DNA of 64,000 nt from Dugong dugon. Taxonomy: Eukaryota > Chordata > Mammalia > Sirenia > Dugongidae. Of this stretch, positions 22,260-32,900 are shown piece after piece. Position numbers and translations under genes: made by a program. Every line of letters starts with the position of its first letter. The stretch's first letter is position 1. Where the stretch lies: NCBI GenBank assembly GCA_030035585.1, contig CM057462.1:94509234-94573233 (forward strand). The letters are read 5' to 3'. Below the pieces are notes generated by a model. That model was not told where the DNA came from. It was given only the letters and a program-made list of their open reading frames with translations, and ran no database searches.

Positions 22260-23408
22260 TCCTTGACAACTTCAATATTTTCTCCGTTTATCATGGTGTG
22301 GATAATTGATCCAGTTGTGGTACTGAAGGCTGTGGTCTTTGATCTTCACCAGTAAGTGCTTCAAGTCCTTATAGCTTTCTGCAAGCAAGACTGTGTCATC
22401 TGCATATTGCAAGTTGTTAATAAGACTTTGTTCAATCTTGATGCTGCATTCTTCTTCATATAGTCCAGCTTCTTGGATTATTTGCTCAGCATGTGGAGTG
22501 AATAAGTATAGTGAAAGGATACAACCCTGACACACACCTTTCCTGCTTTTAAACCACTCAATACTCCCTTGTTCTGTTTGAATGACTGCCTTTTTGTCTA
22601 TGTACAGGTTTTGTATGAGCACAATTAAGTGTTCTAGAATTCCTATTCTTCACAATGTTATCCATAATTTGTTATGATCCACACAGTTGAATGCCTTTGC
22701 ATAGTTAATAAAGCACAGGTAAACATCTTTCTGGTATTCTCAGCTTTCAGCCAGTATCCATCTAACATCAGCAATGATATCCCTTGTTCTTCTGAATCCA
22801 ACTTGAATTTCTGGCAGTTCCCTGTCAATATACTGCTGCAATCATTTTTGAATTATCTTCAGCAATATTTTACTTGTGTGTGATATTAATGATAATTTCT
22901 GCATTTGGTTGGATCAGCTTTCTTTGGAATGGACACAAATATGGATCTCTTCCAGTCAGTTGACCAGGTAGCTGTCTTCCAGTTTTTTGGCATAGACAAG
23001 TGAACATCTCCAGTGATGCATCTGTTTGTTGAAACATCTTAATTGGAATTCCGTCAATTCCTAGAGCCTTGTTTTTTACCAATGCCTTCAGTGCATCTTG
23101 GACTTCTTCCTTCAATACCAGCAGTTCTTGATCATATGCTACCTCCTGAAATAGTTGAACGTTGATGAATTCCTTTTGGTACAGTGACTCTATGTCTTCC
23201 TCCATCTTCTTTTGATGCTTCCTGCATCGTTAAATATTTTGCCCATAGAATCCTTTAATATTGCGACGTGAGGCTTGAATTTTTTCTTCAGTTCTTTCAG
23301 CTTGAGAAAGGTTGAGCGTGTTCTTTCCTTTTGGTTTTCCAATTCCAGGTCTTTGCACATTTCATTGTAATACTTTGTCTTCTTGAGCTGCCCTTTGAAA
23401 TCATCCAT
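22260..23408 (-). pseudogene. RTE reverse transcriptase relic
   Basis: Decayed reverse transcriptase of the RTE. Minus-strand pieces: 23408-23190 (linker, KRTKYY-like start and ERTRSTFLKLKELKKKFKPH), 23205-22870 (SLYQKEFINVQ, then KNKALGIDGIPIKMFQ of RT motif 1), a gap with stops, and 22622-22272 (GVCQGCILSLYLF of the QG motif and NNLQYADDTVLLAE with an intact YADD active site). At least two frame changes separate the pieces. In the family the protein copies element RNA at the nicked target and also moves the SINEs that share its tail. Confidence 0.88.
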
Positions 23409-23599
23409 TCAGCTTTTTAGTTCATCATTTCTTCCATTTGCTTTAGCTGCTCTACATTTGTGAGCAAGTTACAGGTAGAGGGGTTAATATTTACAACATA
23501 TATTTTGAGAGGACACAATTCAATCCACAACACCCTCCTTCTGTTGTCACAAGCAAGTGGCTAGAGAAAGACGTTATTCGTTCTGTGTTAAGTTGAAGG

Positions 23600-24430
23600 G
23601 AGTCCTGTGTCCCATGTTCATGAAGCCAGCCTTGAACAGCCAGCCACCTGGTGGATTGATTACATTGGACATCTGCTAACATGGAATGGGAAGCAATTTG
23701 TCCTTACAGGAATGGATACTACTTCAAGTATGGGTTAGAGTTCCCTGCCTCAGTGTCATTGCCAACACCACTATTGAGGGCTTCTGGAAATTGTGACGTA
23801 TTGACATGTTGTATAATACAATATCGCTTCAGACTAAAGGACCTAATTATTGAAAAGGAAGCGCAACAATGGACACATGACCACATGATTCAATGATCGT
23901 ACTATTTACCCTTGCACTCAGAGCGGCTGTCCTAATAGCAGTGGAATGTGCTGTTGAAGGTTTAACTAAAGCACTAGCTCTGGGATAGCACCATTCAGGG
24001 CTGGTACACTGTTGTCCTGTTATCCAGGCAGTGGTGTATGTGCTAATATGTGTTGCTGTGCCCTCAGTTCTGGAATATATGGATCCAGGAAGCAAGAGAT
24101 ATAAATAGGTTTTACCTTATCACTCCCAGTGACTCAATTGGGAATTTATAGTTCCTGTTCTCACAACCTTAGATTCTGCTGGGTTAGAGGTCCTGGTTCC
24201 CATAGGAGCAGGAATGCCTTGGCGAAAGACATAGTTTGAACTGGAAGTTGTGACTGCCATCAGTGCATCTTGGGATCCTCCTGCCTATAACCCATCAAGC
24301 CAAGAAAGAGAGTTACTGTACTGGTTGCTGAAATTGACCTTGATTATCATTATGTGCTAGGATTGTTGCTACACAATTGGGGGCATGGAGGATTGTGTCT
24401 GGAATGCAGGAAATTCATTGAATTTAATTA
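23600..24430 (+). pseudogene. ERVL integrase-region relic
   Basis: Plus-strand decayed ERVL pol 3' part. The integrase-like stretch begins near GGATTGATTACATTGGACAT (23655) and GGAATGGGAAGCAATTTG (23685), then decays through a shortened core into a post-integrase region (TTCCTGTTCTCACAACCTTA...GCTGGGTTAGAGGTCCTG near 24170). The 71-codon frame at 23681-23896 covers part of the integrase. It probably belongs to a third ERVL fragment, as it lies 7 kb beyond the others with other insertions between. Confidence 0.7.
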
Positions 24431-24435
24431 AGCCT

Positions 24436-24668
24436 CTAGGTCAGAAGTTGGCCAACGTTTTCTTCAAAGAGCAGATAGTAGGTATTTTCAGCTTTGCACA
24501 TGATACAGTCTCTGTCACAGCTACTTCACTCTGATGTTGTAGTGTGTAAGCAGCCATAGATAATACATAAACAAATGGGCATGGGCATGGTTGTGTTCCA
24601 AAAGAATGTATTTACAAAAACAGGTGATGGGCCTACAGGTCACTGTTTGTTGACCTCTGCTCTAGATT
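24436..24668. mobile_element. MER5-like hAT-Charlie element
   Basis: Non-autonomous DNA transposon: left end GGTCAGAAGTTGGCCAACG, right end GTTTGTTGACCTCTGC, with internal AAGCAGCCATAGATAATAC and ATTTACAAAAACAGG landmarks. Flanks CCTCTAG and GCTCTAG look like a degraded 8-bp duplication. Confidence 0.8.
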
Positions 24669-24789
24669 TAACTTGAAGTAAACAAGAAGACGTTAAATGA
24701 CACCATGAGGATGCACTTGAAAAATCCAGAATGTGGGAAATTCTAAGGAAAAAATGACTTGTTTTCTTCAACCAATGAATGACATGGGG

Positions 24790-24807
24790 AAAAAAAAAAA
24801 AAAAAAG
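24790..24807. repeat. (A)n run
   Basis: An 18-bp A-run without an adjacent element that I can identify. Confidence 0.8.
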
Positions 24808-24849
24808 AGGATGAAGTGTTATATATTAGAAAAGTCCTAACAAACATAA

Positions 24850-25045
24850 AGGAATCCTGATCGTGCAATGGTTAGTGCTCGACTACTAACCGAAAGGTTG
24901 GCAATTCTAACCTGCCAGCTGTTCTGTGGGAGAAAGATCTGGTGACCTGTTCCTGTAAAGATTACAGCCTAGGAAACCGTATGGGCAGTTCTACTCTGTC
25001 CTATAAGGTCGGAATGACTCGACGGCACACAAGAAACATATTCAT
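24850..25045 (+). mobile_element. AfroSINE (longer-body variant)
   Basis: Plus-strand copy: GGAATCCTGATCGTGCAATGG head; body with GGGAGAAAGATCTGGTGACC and AAAGATTACAGCC; tail GGTCGGAATGACTCGACGGC slightly deleted. Confidence 0.88.
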
Positions 25046-25227
25046 AAAACGCAGTGTGTGGACCTTCAACTATAAAAGGATTTTTTTTTTTTATTATCAG
25101 GGAAATCAAGCATAGATTGGGAATTACGTGATGTTAAAGAATCAAATAACTTTTTATTGGATGTAGTATTGGTATTGTGATTATGTGAAAATAAAGGACC
25201 TCATCTGTCAGTGATATATAGTGAGGT

Positions 25228-25400
25228 CTTTGTTGTGGATTGAATTGTATCTTCCCAAAATATGTGTTAAAGAGCCTAAGTGGCAGAAAAGTTTGCACTA
25301 GGTCTAGAGGTCGGCCTTTTGAACCCCTCATTGGTTCAGTTAAGATCGGTTAAGATCACAGTCAAGAAAGCCCTATGGAGCAGTTCTACTCTGTGGGATG
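25228..25400 (+). repeat. MaLR-LTR start plus degraded SINE
   Basis: Begins as a MaLR-type LTR (TGTTGTGGATTGAATTGTAT, to about 25270), then changes into AfroSINE-like text (GTTTGCACTAGGTCTAGAGG, CCCTATGGAGCAGTTCTACTC, to about 25400). Either a SINE truncated the LTR or a deletion joined them. Confidence 0.6.
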
Positions 25401-25545
25401 GGTAGGGATTGATGAAACAATAATGGTAAAATGTTGATATTTGTTGAAACTGGTTGTTAGGTACATAAGAGTTTATTATACTATTCTCTCTACCTTTGTG
25501 ATGTTTGAATAATACCATAATAAATAATTTTAAAACCAACAAAAA
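25401..25545 (+). mobile_element. Old L1 3' end
   Basis: Sense text TGTTGATATTTGTTGAAACTGG...ATTATACTATTCTCTCTACC...CATAATAAATAATTTTAAAA matches the 3' end of ancient L1 families. Non-coding. Confidence 0.7.
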
Positions 25546-25773
25546 TAAGCCCAGTTAAATGAAAATCTTGGAAATGCTGTTATGCCAAATTTCCTACCCC
25601 TGATCTCATTTATTATTTAGGTGCTCACCCCATGAAGAAAAGGTGGGATGTTCAATTCTCTAATTACATAACTTTTTGAGTTTGCCCTGCTGTAGTTCAA
25701 TTTCTAAATCTTTGGGTAAAGTGATTTGTTCTACTTGTTGTATTGTCCACTAGGGATCCTTTACTCTTTTTAC

Positions 25774-25856
25774 AGAGTAGAACTGCCCCATAGGGTTTCC
25801 AAGGGGTGGCTGGTGGATTCAAACTGCTGATCTTTTGGTTAGCAGCCAAACTATTT
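25774..25856 (-). mobile_element. AfroSINE fragment
   Basis: Partial minus-strand copy (ACAGAGTAGAACTGCCCCAT to GGTTAGCAGCCAAAC), lacking the tail, followed by a T-rich run. Confidence 0.85.
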
Positions 25857-25904
25857 TAAATTTTTTTTTTTTTTTAATTTCCATGTCTTTCTATGCCTTT
25901 AGAA

Positions 25905-26090
25905 GTTGTCCCTAGGTGGTACAAATGGTTAACAAGCTTGGTTGCTAACCAAAAGTTTCTTCCTTAGAAGAAAGTCCTGGTGATCGACTTCCAAGAAATA
26001 AGCCATTGAAAACCTTATGGAGCACAGTTCTCTGGTACACATGGGGTCGGCCGTGAGTTGGAATCAACTCTACAGCAACTATTGGTTAGT
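25905..26090 (+). mobile_element. AfroSINE (long variant)
   Basis: Plus-strand, diverged: CCTAGGTGGTACAAATGGTT head, AAGTCCTGGTGATCGACTTCC insert, GGGGTCGGCCGTGAGTTGG tail. Confidence 0.87.
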
Positions 26091-26545
26091 TATGCCTTTA
26101 GGCAGATACACTACTGTATGCCAAACAATCTACACTTCCAATTGTTTTATGACTGGCTAGTCCTACATTAATCTTAAGGACCTGATTCCTAAAGGCATTT
26201 GAGCTCTGTAAACACTACCTTTGATACATAGAAAGTATCTGTCACTGCCCTCCCTGCAGGTACTCTTGAGTTCTGTCTCCTGTTGTAACACGTCCTTTTT
26301 AGATTAAAGAAAGTTTTCGTCTTTAGCACTGCCTCTCCTCCACCCTACCTCCCATCTTGTTAGTGAATTTTATTGGCTCCTAAGCTTTTAACACCTATGA
26401 TGGAGATAATTAATGACTTGCCTTTGGACCTCAGTCTCAAGGTTTTTGCAAGTACAAATCATGTTGGAAGTTTACCCTTAGAAACTTCGATCTTAATCTT
26501 TGTGCAAAGCCAGGGAAAACAGTGGATAAAGGCTATTAACTAGGG
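26091..26545. other. Unassigned DNA
   Basis: No repeat or coding pattern recognised. Confidence 0.5.
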
Positions 26546-26548
26546 AAT

Positions 26549-26702
26549 AGGAAGCCCTGGTGGCATAGTGGTTAACAGCATGACTGCTAACCGAAAGGTC
26601 GGCAGTTCAAATCCACCAGCTTCTCCTTGGAAACCCTATGGGGCAGTTCTACTCTGTCCTATAGAATCACTATGAGTGGCAGAGGGTTTGGTTTGGGTTT
26701 TA
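26549..26702 (+). mobile_element. AfroSINE
   Basis: Plus-strand copy with a clean head (GAAGCCCTGGTGGCATAGTG), A and B boxes and body. The tail is shortened by a deletion (CACTATGAGTGGCAGAGGG). Confidence 0.92.
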
Positions 26703-26712
26703 AGGATTGGAT

Positions 26713-26895
26713 TAAGGATCCCTGGGGGCCAAGTGGTGAAAGCACTTGGCTACTAACCAAAAGGTTGGCAGTTCGAACTCACCAGCCTCTTTGCAGAGAA
26801 AAATTGTGGCAATCTGGTTCCATAAAGATTTCAGCCTTGGTAACTCTATGGGGTGCATTTTTTGTCCTCTAGCATCACTATGAGTTGGAATCCCT
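26713..26895 (+). mobile_element. AfroSINE (longer-body variant)
   Basis: Head-to-tail with the preceding SINE, 11 bp apart: GGATCCCTGGGGGCCAAGTG head, GGTTGGCAGTTCGAACTC B box, AAGATTTCAGCCTTGG insert, tail decayed after GAGTTGGAATC. Confidence 0.87.
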
Positions 26896-28131
26896 GAATA
26901 TCTTTCTTCGGGACTGCGTGCCTAAAGTAGAGGGGGAGAACCCTGTAAGGAGAAGCCCAGACTTCCCAGTCTGAGCCTTCAATCTCATCCCACCCGGAGC
27001 CTCAGGCCCAACTAAGCCCAGACTCTCCACCCACACCCTACCACCTGCATAGTCCTAGCTGCAAGTACAAAGGACCCTGAATCTGACCCCAGAAGGGTGC
27101 ATGTTTTTGAAATTCATCTGCCTAGATAAATTTTTTCAATTTGTAAAAAGAGACCAATCATGCTAGGACGGCTCTAAAGCCAATCGGTCAGGCTTGCCCA
27201 GGAATTATGTAAATGTTTTAAGACCGAAGAACAAAAAATATTGATTTTCAAAATACAAAAAGGAAACTGCAGAACTGAAATGAATAAATATTTAATTATA
27301 TGTCTCCCAAAGAAAACAGTTTGTCACCCAACTGAACTATATTTACACATACATTCAGTGTAATATGAGATGAGGGTGTATTTTAATATGCTTCGTATGA
27401 TACAGTGTGGGGCCTTCAAAAGTAACAGAGCCCAGGGCCTTTAAAAGCTGGAAAACAGCCCCAAATGATACAACATAACTGGGGGCCCAATGCCTTTCCG
27501 GAGCCAGTATAGATTGCATTGACAAGCCTTCAGGAATCAGATCACTAACTACCCTCTAGCTAACTATCAGGTGTGAACCTGCTCAAAGAAGTGAGAATTT
27601 TACCATGTTCTGGGGTTTTGCCATCTTCTGCTTACAGTGTGACCCTGGCTATGAATGTCTCTTAAACTTTATCTGGTTTCCATTTCCTTCTCAAGGAAGT
27701 AGACTAGGTTCAGAGGCTAGTCGAGGTCCTGGGGACAGGAAAAAGGATAGTTTTAAGATCAGAGTCCCTTAAGCCCCTGGAGGCAACCCAAAACAGAAGG
27801 CTCTTTACCCTTCCCAAAGGAATTGTCAGGAAGCAAATACCCTCCTTGCAGCTCCTAATCCTAACACCCACCTCAACTCCTACCACACACACGCAAAGCC
27901 ACATACAGAGTCCGTTCAGCTCTGGTTTCAAATGCAAAGTAATTGTCTTAGACAAGATTGATCAGAAGTTCTACATAACTAGCCAGAAGTCTTGAAGCCA
28001 GAACCTGAAGCCCTTCCCGAAGAGATGTCCTAGTTTAATAAGTCATCCCAGTGAGTGGCCAGCTGGTGGCATCATGGAGAAAGAAAAGAGTGAATCAGCA
28101 GTTTGAAACAGCCTGGACATTTTAATGTCTT
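26896..28131. other. Mostly unassigned DNA
   Basis: No confident element. A weak plus-strand MIR-like stretch lies at about 27630-27700 (GTGTGACCCTGGCTATGAATG). No coding pattern. Confidence 0.4.
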
Positions 28132-28143
28132 ATTTAACAAATA

Positions 28144-28329
28144 AAATAAAAAAAAAAAAAAAAAAAAAAAGGAAGACCTTCAGTGAGATGGATTGACACA
28201 GTGGCTGCAAAAATAGGCTCAAGCATAACAGTGATTGTGAGCATGGCGCAGGACCAGGCAGTGTTTCATTCTGTAGTACATAGGGTTGCTATGAGTCGGA
28301 ACCGACTTGATGGCAGCTAACAGCAACAC
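28144..28329 (+). mobile_element. RTE 3' tail, 5'-truncated, 12-bp TSD
   Basis: About 155 bp of RTE 3' end (GGAAGACCTTCAGTGAGATG ... GGAACCGACTTGATGGC ... AACAGCAACAC), preceded by a 27-bp A-run. Duplications ATTTAACAAATA at 28132-28143 and 28330-28341 place the A-run inside the insertion, at its 5' junction. Confidence 0.85.
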
Positions 28330-28350
28330 ATTTAACAAATAGTAGCCAAA

Positions 28351-28552
28351 CACCAGAGTCCTTAAATAGTTAATGTGCTTGGCTGCTAACCAAAATGTTG
28401 GAGGTTCAAGTCCACCTAGAGGTACCTCAGAAGAAAGACCTGGTGATCTACTTCCTAAAAATCAGCCATTGAAAACTCTATGGAGCACATATCTACTCTG
28501 ACACACATAGGGTTGCCATGGGTCAGGGTCAACTCGAAGTCAACTGGTTAAC
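28351..28552 (+). mobile_element. AfroSINE (long variant)
   Basis: Plus-strand diverged copy: ACCAGAGTCCTTAAATAGTT head, TTGGAGGTTCAAGTCC B box, AAGACCTGGTGATCTACTTCC insert, GGTTGCCATGGGTCAGGG tail. Confidence 0.87.
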
Positions 28553-28905
28553 CTGCTGTGTGCCAGGTTCCTTGTTGCCTGTGTCATCTGGCCTTTCCCA
28601 AAACACCAAACCTCTCCTCTTGGGGTCTTTTTGTTTTTTAAATCAAAAAAACATCAATTCAGTCTTCCTGGTTACCTCAAGGAACATTGGAAAAAGACCG
28701 AAGCTCCCTGAAATATAGCTTGTGTGGAATTCACATTTGGTGGTTTCTCCGTTTCTTGGAAGCAGTGGAGATACAGGGGCTTTGGAGACGCCAGGGGCTT
28801 TGGAATCCAGCAGAGTAGGGTTGGGATCCCTGCTCTGCCAACCATTTGCAGCATGATCACTTAAGTCACCAAATCTTTTTTAGTTTCACAGACAGTTACT
28901 GGGAG

Positions 28906-29118
28906 CAGGGACGGATTACCCAATAAGCAAGGTATGCATAGGCTTACTTGTGCTTGCTTACTAATCTGTAGTGCACAATTTCACCTGTTCTCACCACATG
29001 TGGTAAAACCCATGTGAAATTGTGCACTATAGATTAGTAAGTAAACACAATTAAGCCCACGCATACCTTGCTTACTGTAAGCCTGTGCAAGCCTTCCTTA
29101 CTGGTTAGTCTACGCCTG
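28906..29118. mobile_element. Palindromic hAT-like MITE, 213 bp
   Basis: Ends CAGGGACGGATTACCC and, in complement, CAGGCGTAGACTAACC. Inner arms 28927-28984 and 29014-29071 pair over 58 bp with only a few mismatches around a 29-bp loop. Flanking 8-mers ACTGGGAG (28898-28905) and ATTGAGAG (29119-29126) agree at 6 of 8, as for an old 8-bp hAT duplication. No coding capacity. I do not know the family name. Confidence 0.75.
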
Positions 29119-29151
29119 ATTGAGAGGATTAAATGATATATGTACATGCTC

Positions 29152-29460
29152 TGGTGTCTGTCTTGGAAGAACTACAACCAGAATGCTCCTTAGAAGCAAG
29201 GATAACGAGACTACATCTTACGTATTTTGGATATGTTGTCAGGAGGATCAGACCCCGGAGAAGGATATCATGCTTGGTAAAGTAGAGGGTCAGCAAAAAA
29301 GAGGAAGACCCTCAACATGATGGACTGACACAGTGGCTGCAACAATGGGCTCAAGCATAACAATGATTGTGAGGATGGCGCAGGACCAGGCAGTGTTTTG
29401 TTCTGATGTATGTGGGGTCGCTATGAGTTGGAACCAACTTGATGGCACCTAACAACAAGA
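29152..29460 (+). mobile_element. RTE 3' end, 5'-truncated
   Basis: Plus-strand RTE fragment holding the C-terminal coding block (GRTTTRMLLRSKDNETT, EKDIMLGKVEGQQKRGRPS) and the 3' tail (GGAACCAACTTGATGGCACC, AACAACAAG). The coding piece covers about 29155-29320, with substitutions. Confidence 0.88.
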
Positions 29461-29671
29461 ATGGCCTCTGGTGGTGCAATGGTTAAGTGCTTGGCTGCTG
29501 ACCAAAGGTTTGACGACTGGAACCCACCCAGTGGCTATGCAGGGGCAAGACCTGGCAATCTGCTCCCATAAAGATTATAGCCTAGGAAACTCTTCGGGCA
29601 GTTCTACTCTGTCACACTGGGTCGCTATAAGTCGAAGTCAACTTGACAGCACCTGACAACAGCAACAACAT
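29461..29671 (+). mobile_element. AfroSINE with RTE-like tail
   Basis: Directly follows the RTE tail. Head GGCCTCTGGTGGTGCAATGG; insert AAAGATTATAGCCTAGG; tail GTCGCTATAAGTCGAAGTC...GACAGCACCTGACAACAGC, nearly the same as the RTE tail just upstream. Confidence 0.9.
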
Positions 29672-29934
29672 ATGTAAATTGCTGGTCTGTAATAGATGCT
29701 CAACAAACATTAGATCCTCTCTATCTCTTCAACTTCCTGTATGTCCTTTACTGCATATTCGCCTGTGCTACCAAAGTGCTCTTTATTGAAGAAGCCAAAC
29801 TGGTTTCGTTCCAAGATCTACCCAAAAGAAAAGGTGGAGATTCACTTTCTTTCCCCGCCGCCACCCCCACCCCTCCCATCCCTGGTAACCAACAAAGATT
29901 GTTACATTTTGTGTGTGAACTTTTTCATGGGTTT

Positions 29935-32900
29935 TTACAATAGAGGTCTCATACAATATTTGTCCTTTTGTGATTGACTTATTTCACTCAGCATAATGTC
30001 CTCCAGTTTCATCCATGTTATGGGACGCTTCACAGATTCATCATTGTTCTTTCTCGTTGCATAGTACTCCATTGTGTGCATGTACCATTGTTTATCCATT
30101 CATCTGTTGATAGGCATCTAGGTTGCTTCCATCGTTTTGCTATTGTGAACAATGCTGCCATGAACATAGGTGTGCACATGTCTATTCGAGTGACGACTCT
30201 TATTTCTCTAGGATATATTCCTAGGAGTGGGATTGCTGGATCGAATGGTATGTCTATTTCTAGCTTTCTGAGGAAGCGCCATATCATTTTCCAAAATGGT
30301 TGTATCATTTTGCATCCCCACCAGCAGTACATAAGTGTTCCTATCTCCCCCTAGCCCCTCCAACATTTGTTATTTCCAGTATTTTTGATTGGTGCCAGTA
30401 ATGCCGGGGTGAGATGGTATCTCATTGTGGTTTTCATTTGCATTTTTCTAATGGCTAGTGACCGCAAGCATTTCCTCATGTGTCTGTTGGCTGCTTGAAT
30501 GTCTTCTTTGGTGAAGTGTCTATTCATTTCCTTTGCCCATTTTTTAATAGGATTATTTGTCTTTTTGTTGTAGAGGTGTTGGATTTTCTTGTAGATTATG
30601 GAGATTAGACCTTTGTCTGACTTGTACAGTCCAAAATTTTTTTCCCAGTCTGTAGGTTCTCTTTTGACTCTTTTGGTGAAGTCTTTTGAAGAGCAGAGGT
30701 GTTTGATTTTTAGAAGATCCCAGTTATCTAGCTTATCTGTTGGGTTTTGTGCGTTGATGGTTATGGTTTGTATCCTGTTAATGCCATGTATTAAGGCCTG
30801 AAGTGTTGGTCCTATTTTTTCTTCTATGAACTTTATAGTTTTAAGCTTCATATTCAGGTCTTTGATCTATTTTGAAGTAGTTTTTTTATACGGTGTGAGG
30901 TATGGGTCCTGTTTCATTTTTTTGCAGATGGATATCCAATTTTGCCAGCACCATTTGTTAAAAAGACTGTCTTTTCCCCATCTGATGGACTTTGGGCCCT
31001 TGTCAAAGATCAGGTGACTGTAGGTGGATGGGTTTACATCTGGGTTCTCAATTCTATTCCGTTGGTCAATCTGTCATTGTACCAGTACCAGGCTATTTTG
31101 ACTACTGTAACTGTATAGTAGGTTCTCAAGTCAGGAAGTGTGAGTCCTCCAATTTTATTCTTCTTCTTCAGTAGTGCTTTACTTATTTGGGGCTTCTTCC
31201 CTTTTCATTTAAAGTTAATGATTAGTTTTTCCATCTCTTTGAAGAATGTTGTTGGTATTTGGATCGGGATTGCGTTGTATTTGTAAATTGCTTTGGGTAG
31301 AATTGACATTTTCACAATGTTGAGTCTGCCTATCCATGAGCATGGTATGTTTTTCCATTTATATAGATCCCTTTGGGTTTCTTGCAGTAGTGTTTTGTAG
31401 TTTTCTTTGTATAGGTCTTTTACATCCCTGGTCAGATTTATTCGTAAGTATTTTATCTTTTTAGGGGCTATTGAAAATGGTGTTGTTTTCCTGATTTCCT
31501 TTTCATCGTTCTCCTTATTGGTGTATAGGAATCCAACTGATTTTTGAATGTTTATCTTGTATCCTGCTACTCTGCTGAATCTCTCAATTAGTTCCAGTAG
31601 ATTTCTCGTGGAGTCTTAGGGTTTTCTGTGTATAGTGTCATATCATCTGCAAACAGGGACAGTTTAACTTCTTCATTACCAATTTGGATGCCCTTTATTT
31701 GTTTTCCTTGCCTGATTGCTCTAGCTAGAACTCCCAGCACAATGTTAAATAGGAGTGGTGATAAAGGGCATCCTTGTCTTGTTCCTGTTTTCAAGGGAAT
31801 CTTTTCAGCCTCTCTCCATTAAGAATGATGTTGGCTGTTGGTTTTGCATAGATGCCCTTTATTATGTTGAGAATTTCCCTTCTATACATATTTTATTGAG
31901 AGTTTTTATCAGGAATGGGTGTTGGACTTTGTCAAATGCCTTTTCTGCATCAATTGAGACGATCATGTGATTCTTTTCTTTCCTTTTATTTATGTGGTGG
32001 ATTACGTTGATTGATTTTCTAATGTTGAACCATCCTTGCATACCTGGTATGAATCCTACTTGGTCGTGGTGTGTTAGTTTTTTGATATGATGCTGAATTC
32101 TATTGGCTAGAATTTTGTTGAGAATTTTTGCATCTATATTCATGAGAGATACTGGTCTATAATTTTCTTTTTTTGTGACATCTTTTCCTGGTTTTGGTAT
32201 CAGCGTTATGCTGGCTTCATAGAATGAATTTGGAAGTGTTGCTTCCTCTTCTACGCTCTGAAATAGCTTGAGTAGTACTGGTACAAGCTCTTCTGTAAAT
32301 GTTTTGTAGAATTCTCCAGTGAAGCCATCTGGGCCAGGGCTTTTTTTGGTTGGGAGTTTTTTTTATTACCTTTTCAATCTCTTCTCTTGTTATGGGTCTG
32401 TTCAGATTTTCAGCATCACTTTGTTGTAGTTTGGGTAAGCCATGTGTTTCTAGAAATTTATCCATTTCCTCTAGGTTTTCAAATTTGTTGGAGTATAGTT
32501 TTTCATAATACTCTGTTATAATCCTTTTTATTTCAGTTGGGTCTGTTGTAATGTCACCCATTTCATTTCTCATTTGGGCTATTTGTGTCCTCTCCTGTTT
32601 TTCTTTTGTCAGTCTGGCCAGTGGTTTGTCGATTTTGTTGATTCTTTCGAAGAACCAACTTTTGGTTTTGTTTATTCTTTCTATTGTTTTTCTCTTCTCT
32701 ATTTCATTTATTCCTGCTCTGATCGTTACTATTTCCTTTCTTCCGGTGGTTGTGGGCTTTTTTTGCTGTTCTGTTTCTATTTGTTTGAGTTCTGTAGTTA
32801 ATATTTTGATTTTGTCCCTTTCTTCTTTTTTGATATGTGCATCTATTGCTATAAATTGTCCTCTGAGGACTGCCTTTGCTGTGTCCCAAAGGTTTTGGTA

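Larger units (their letters stand above)
21151..23474 (-). mobile_element. RTE (BovB-like) LINE, 5'-truncated
   Basis: The 3' end at the left starts GTTGTTAGGTGCCATCGAG, the same tail as AfroSINE. Then follow a C-terminal coding part, a target-primed 3' region and the RT, with the 5' end truncated in the linker before the RT. A second LTR (21721-22228) is inserted between the C-terminal part and the RT. The terminal TTGTTATTG repeat is typical of RTE tails. Confidence 0.9.
21073..23532 (-). repeat. MaLR-type LTR split by an RTE
   Basis: The LTR 3' part is at 21073-21150 (TGTCTTAATTATCTAGTGG...) and its 5' part at about 23475-23532 (ending GACACAATTCAATCCACAACA). Duplications CCCTC at 21068-21072 and 23533-23537 bracket the whole 2.46 kb. 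The RTE at 21151-23474 inserted into it later, and much of the LTR middle may be missing. Confidence 0.85.
28780..29725 (+). mobile_element. MIR SINE split by hAT MITE and RTE/AfroSINE
   Basis: Sense MIR pieces at 28780-28905 (CCTGCTCTGCCAACCATTTG, GATCACTTAAGTCACC), 29119-29150 (GAGGATTAAATGATATATG) and about 29672-29725 (AATAGATGCTCAACAAACAT). Between them sit the palindromic element 28906-29118 and the RTE plus SINE 29152-29671. Confidence 0.7.

Noticed and set aside
27410-27500. Possible transposon end GGGGCCTTCAAAAGTAACAG with a CAGGGCC-like motif
   Set aside because: I could not find a matching inverted end or target duplication.
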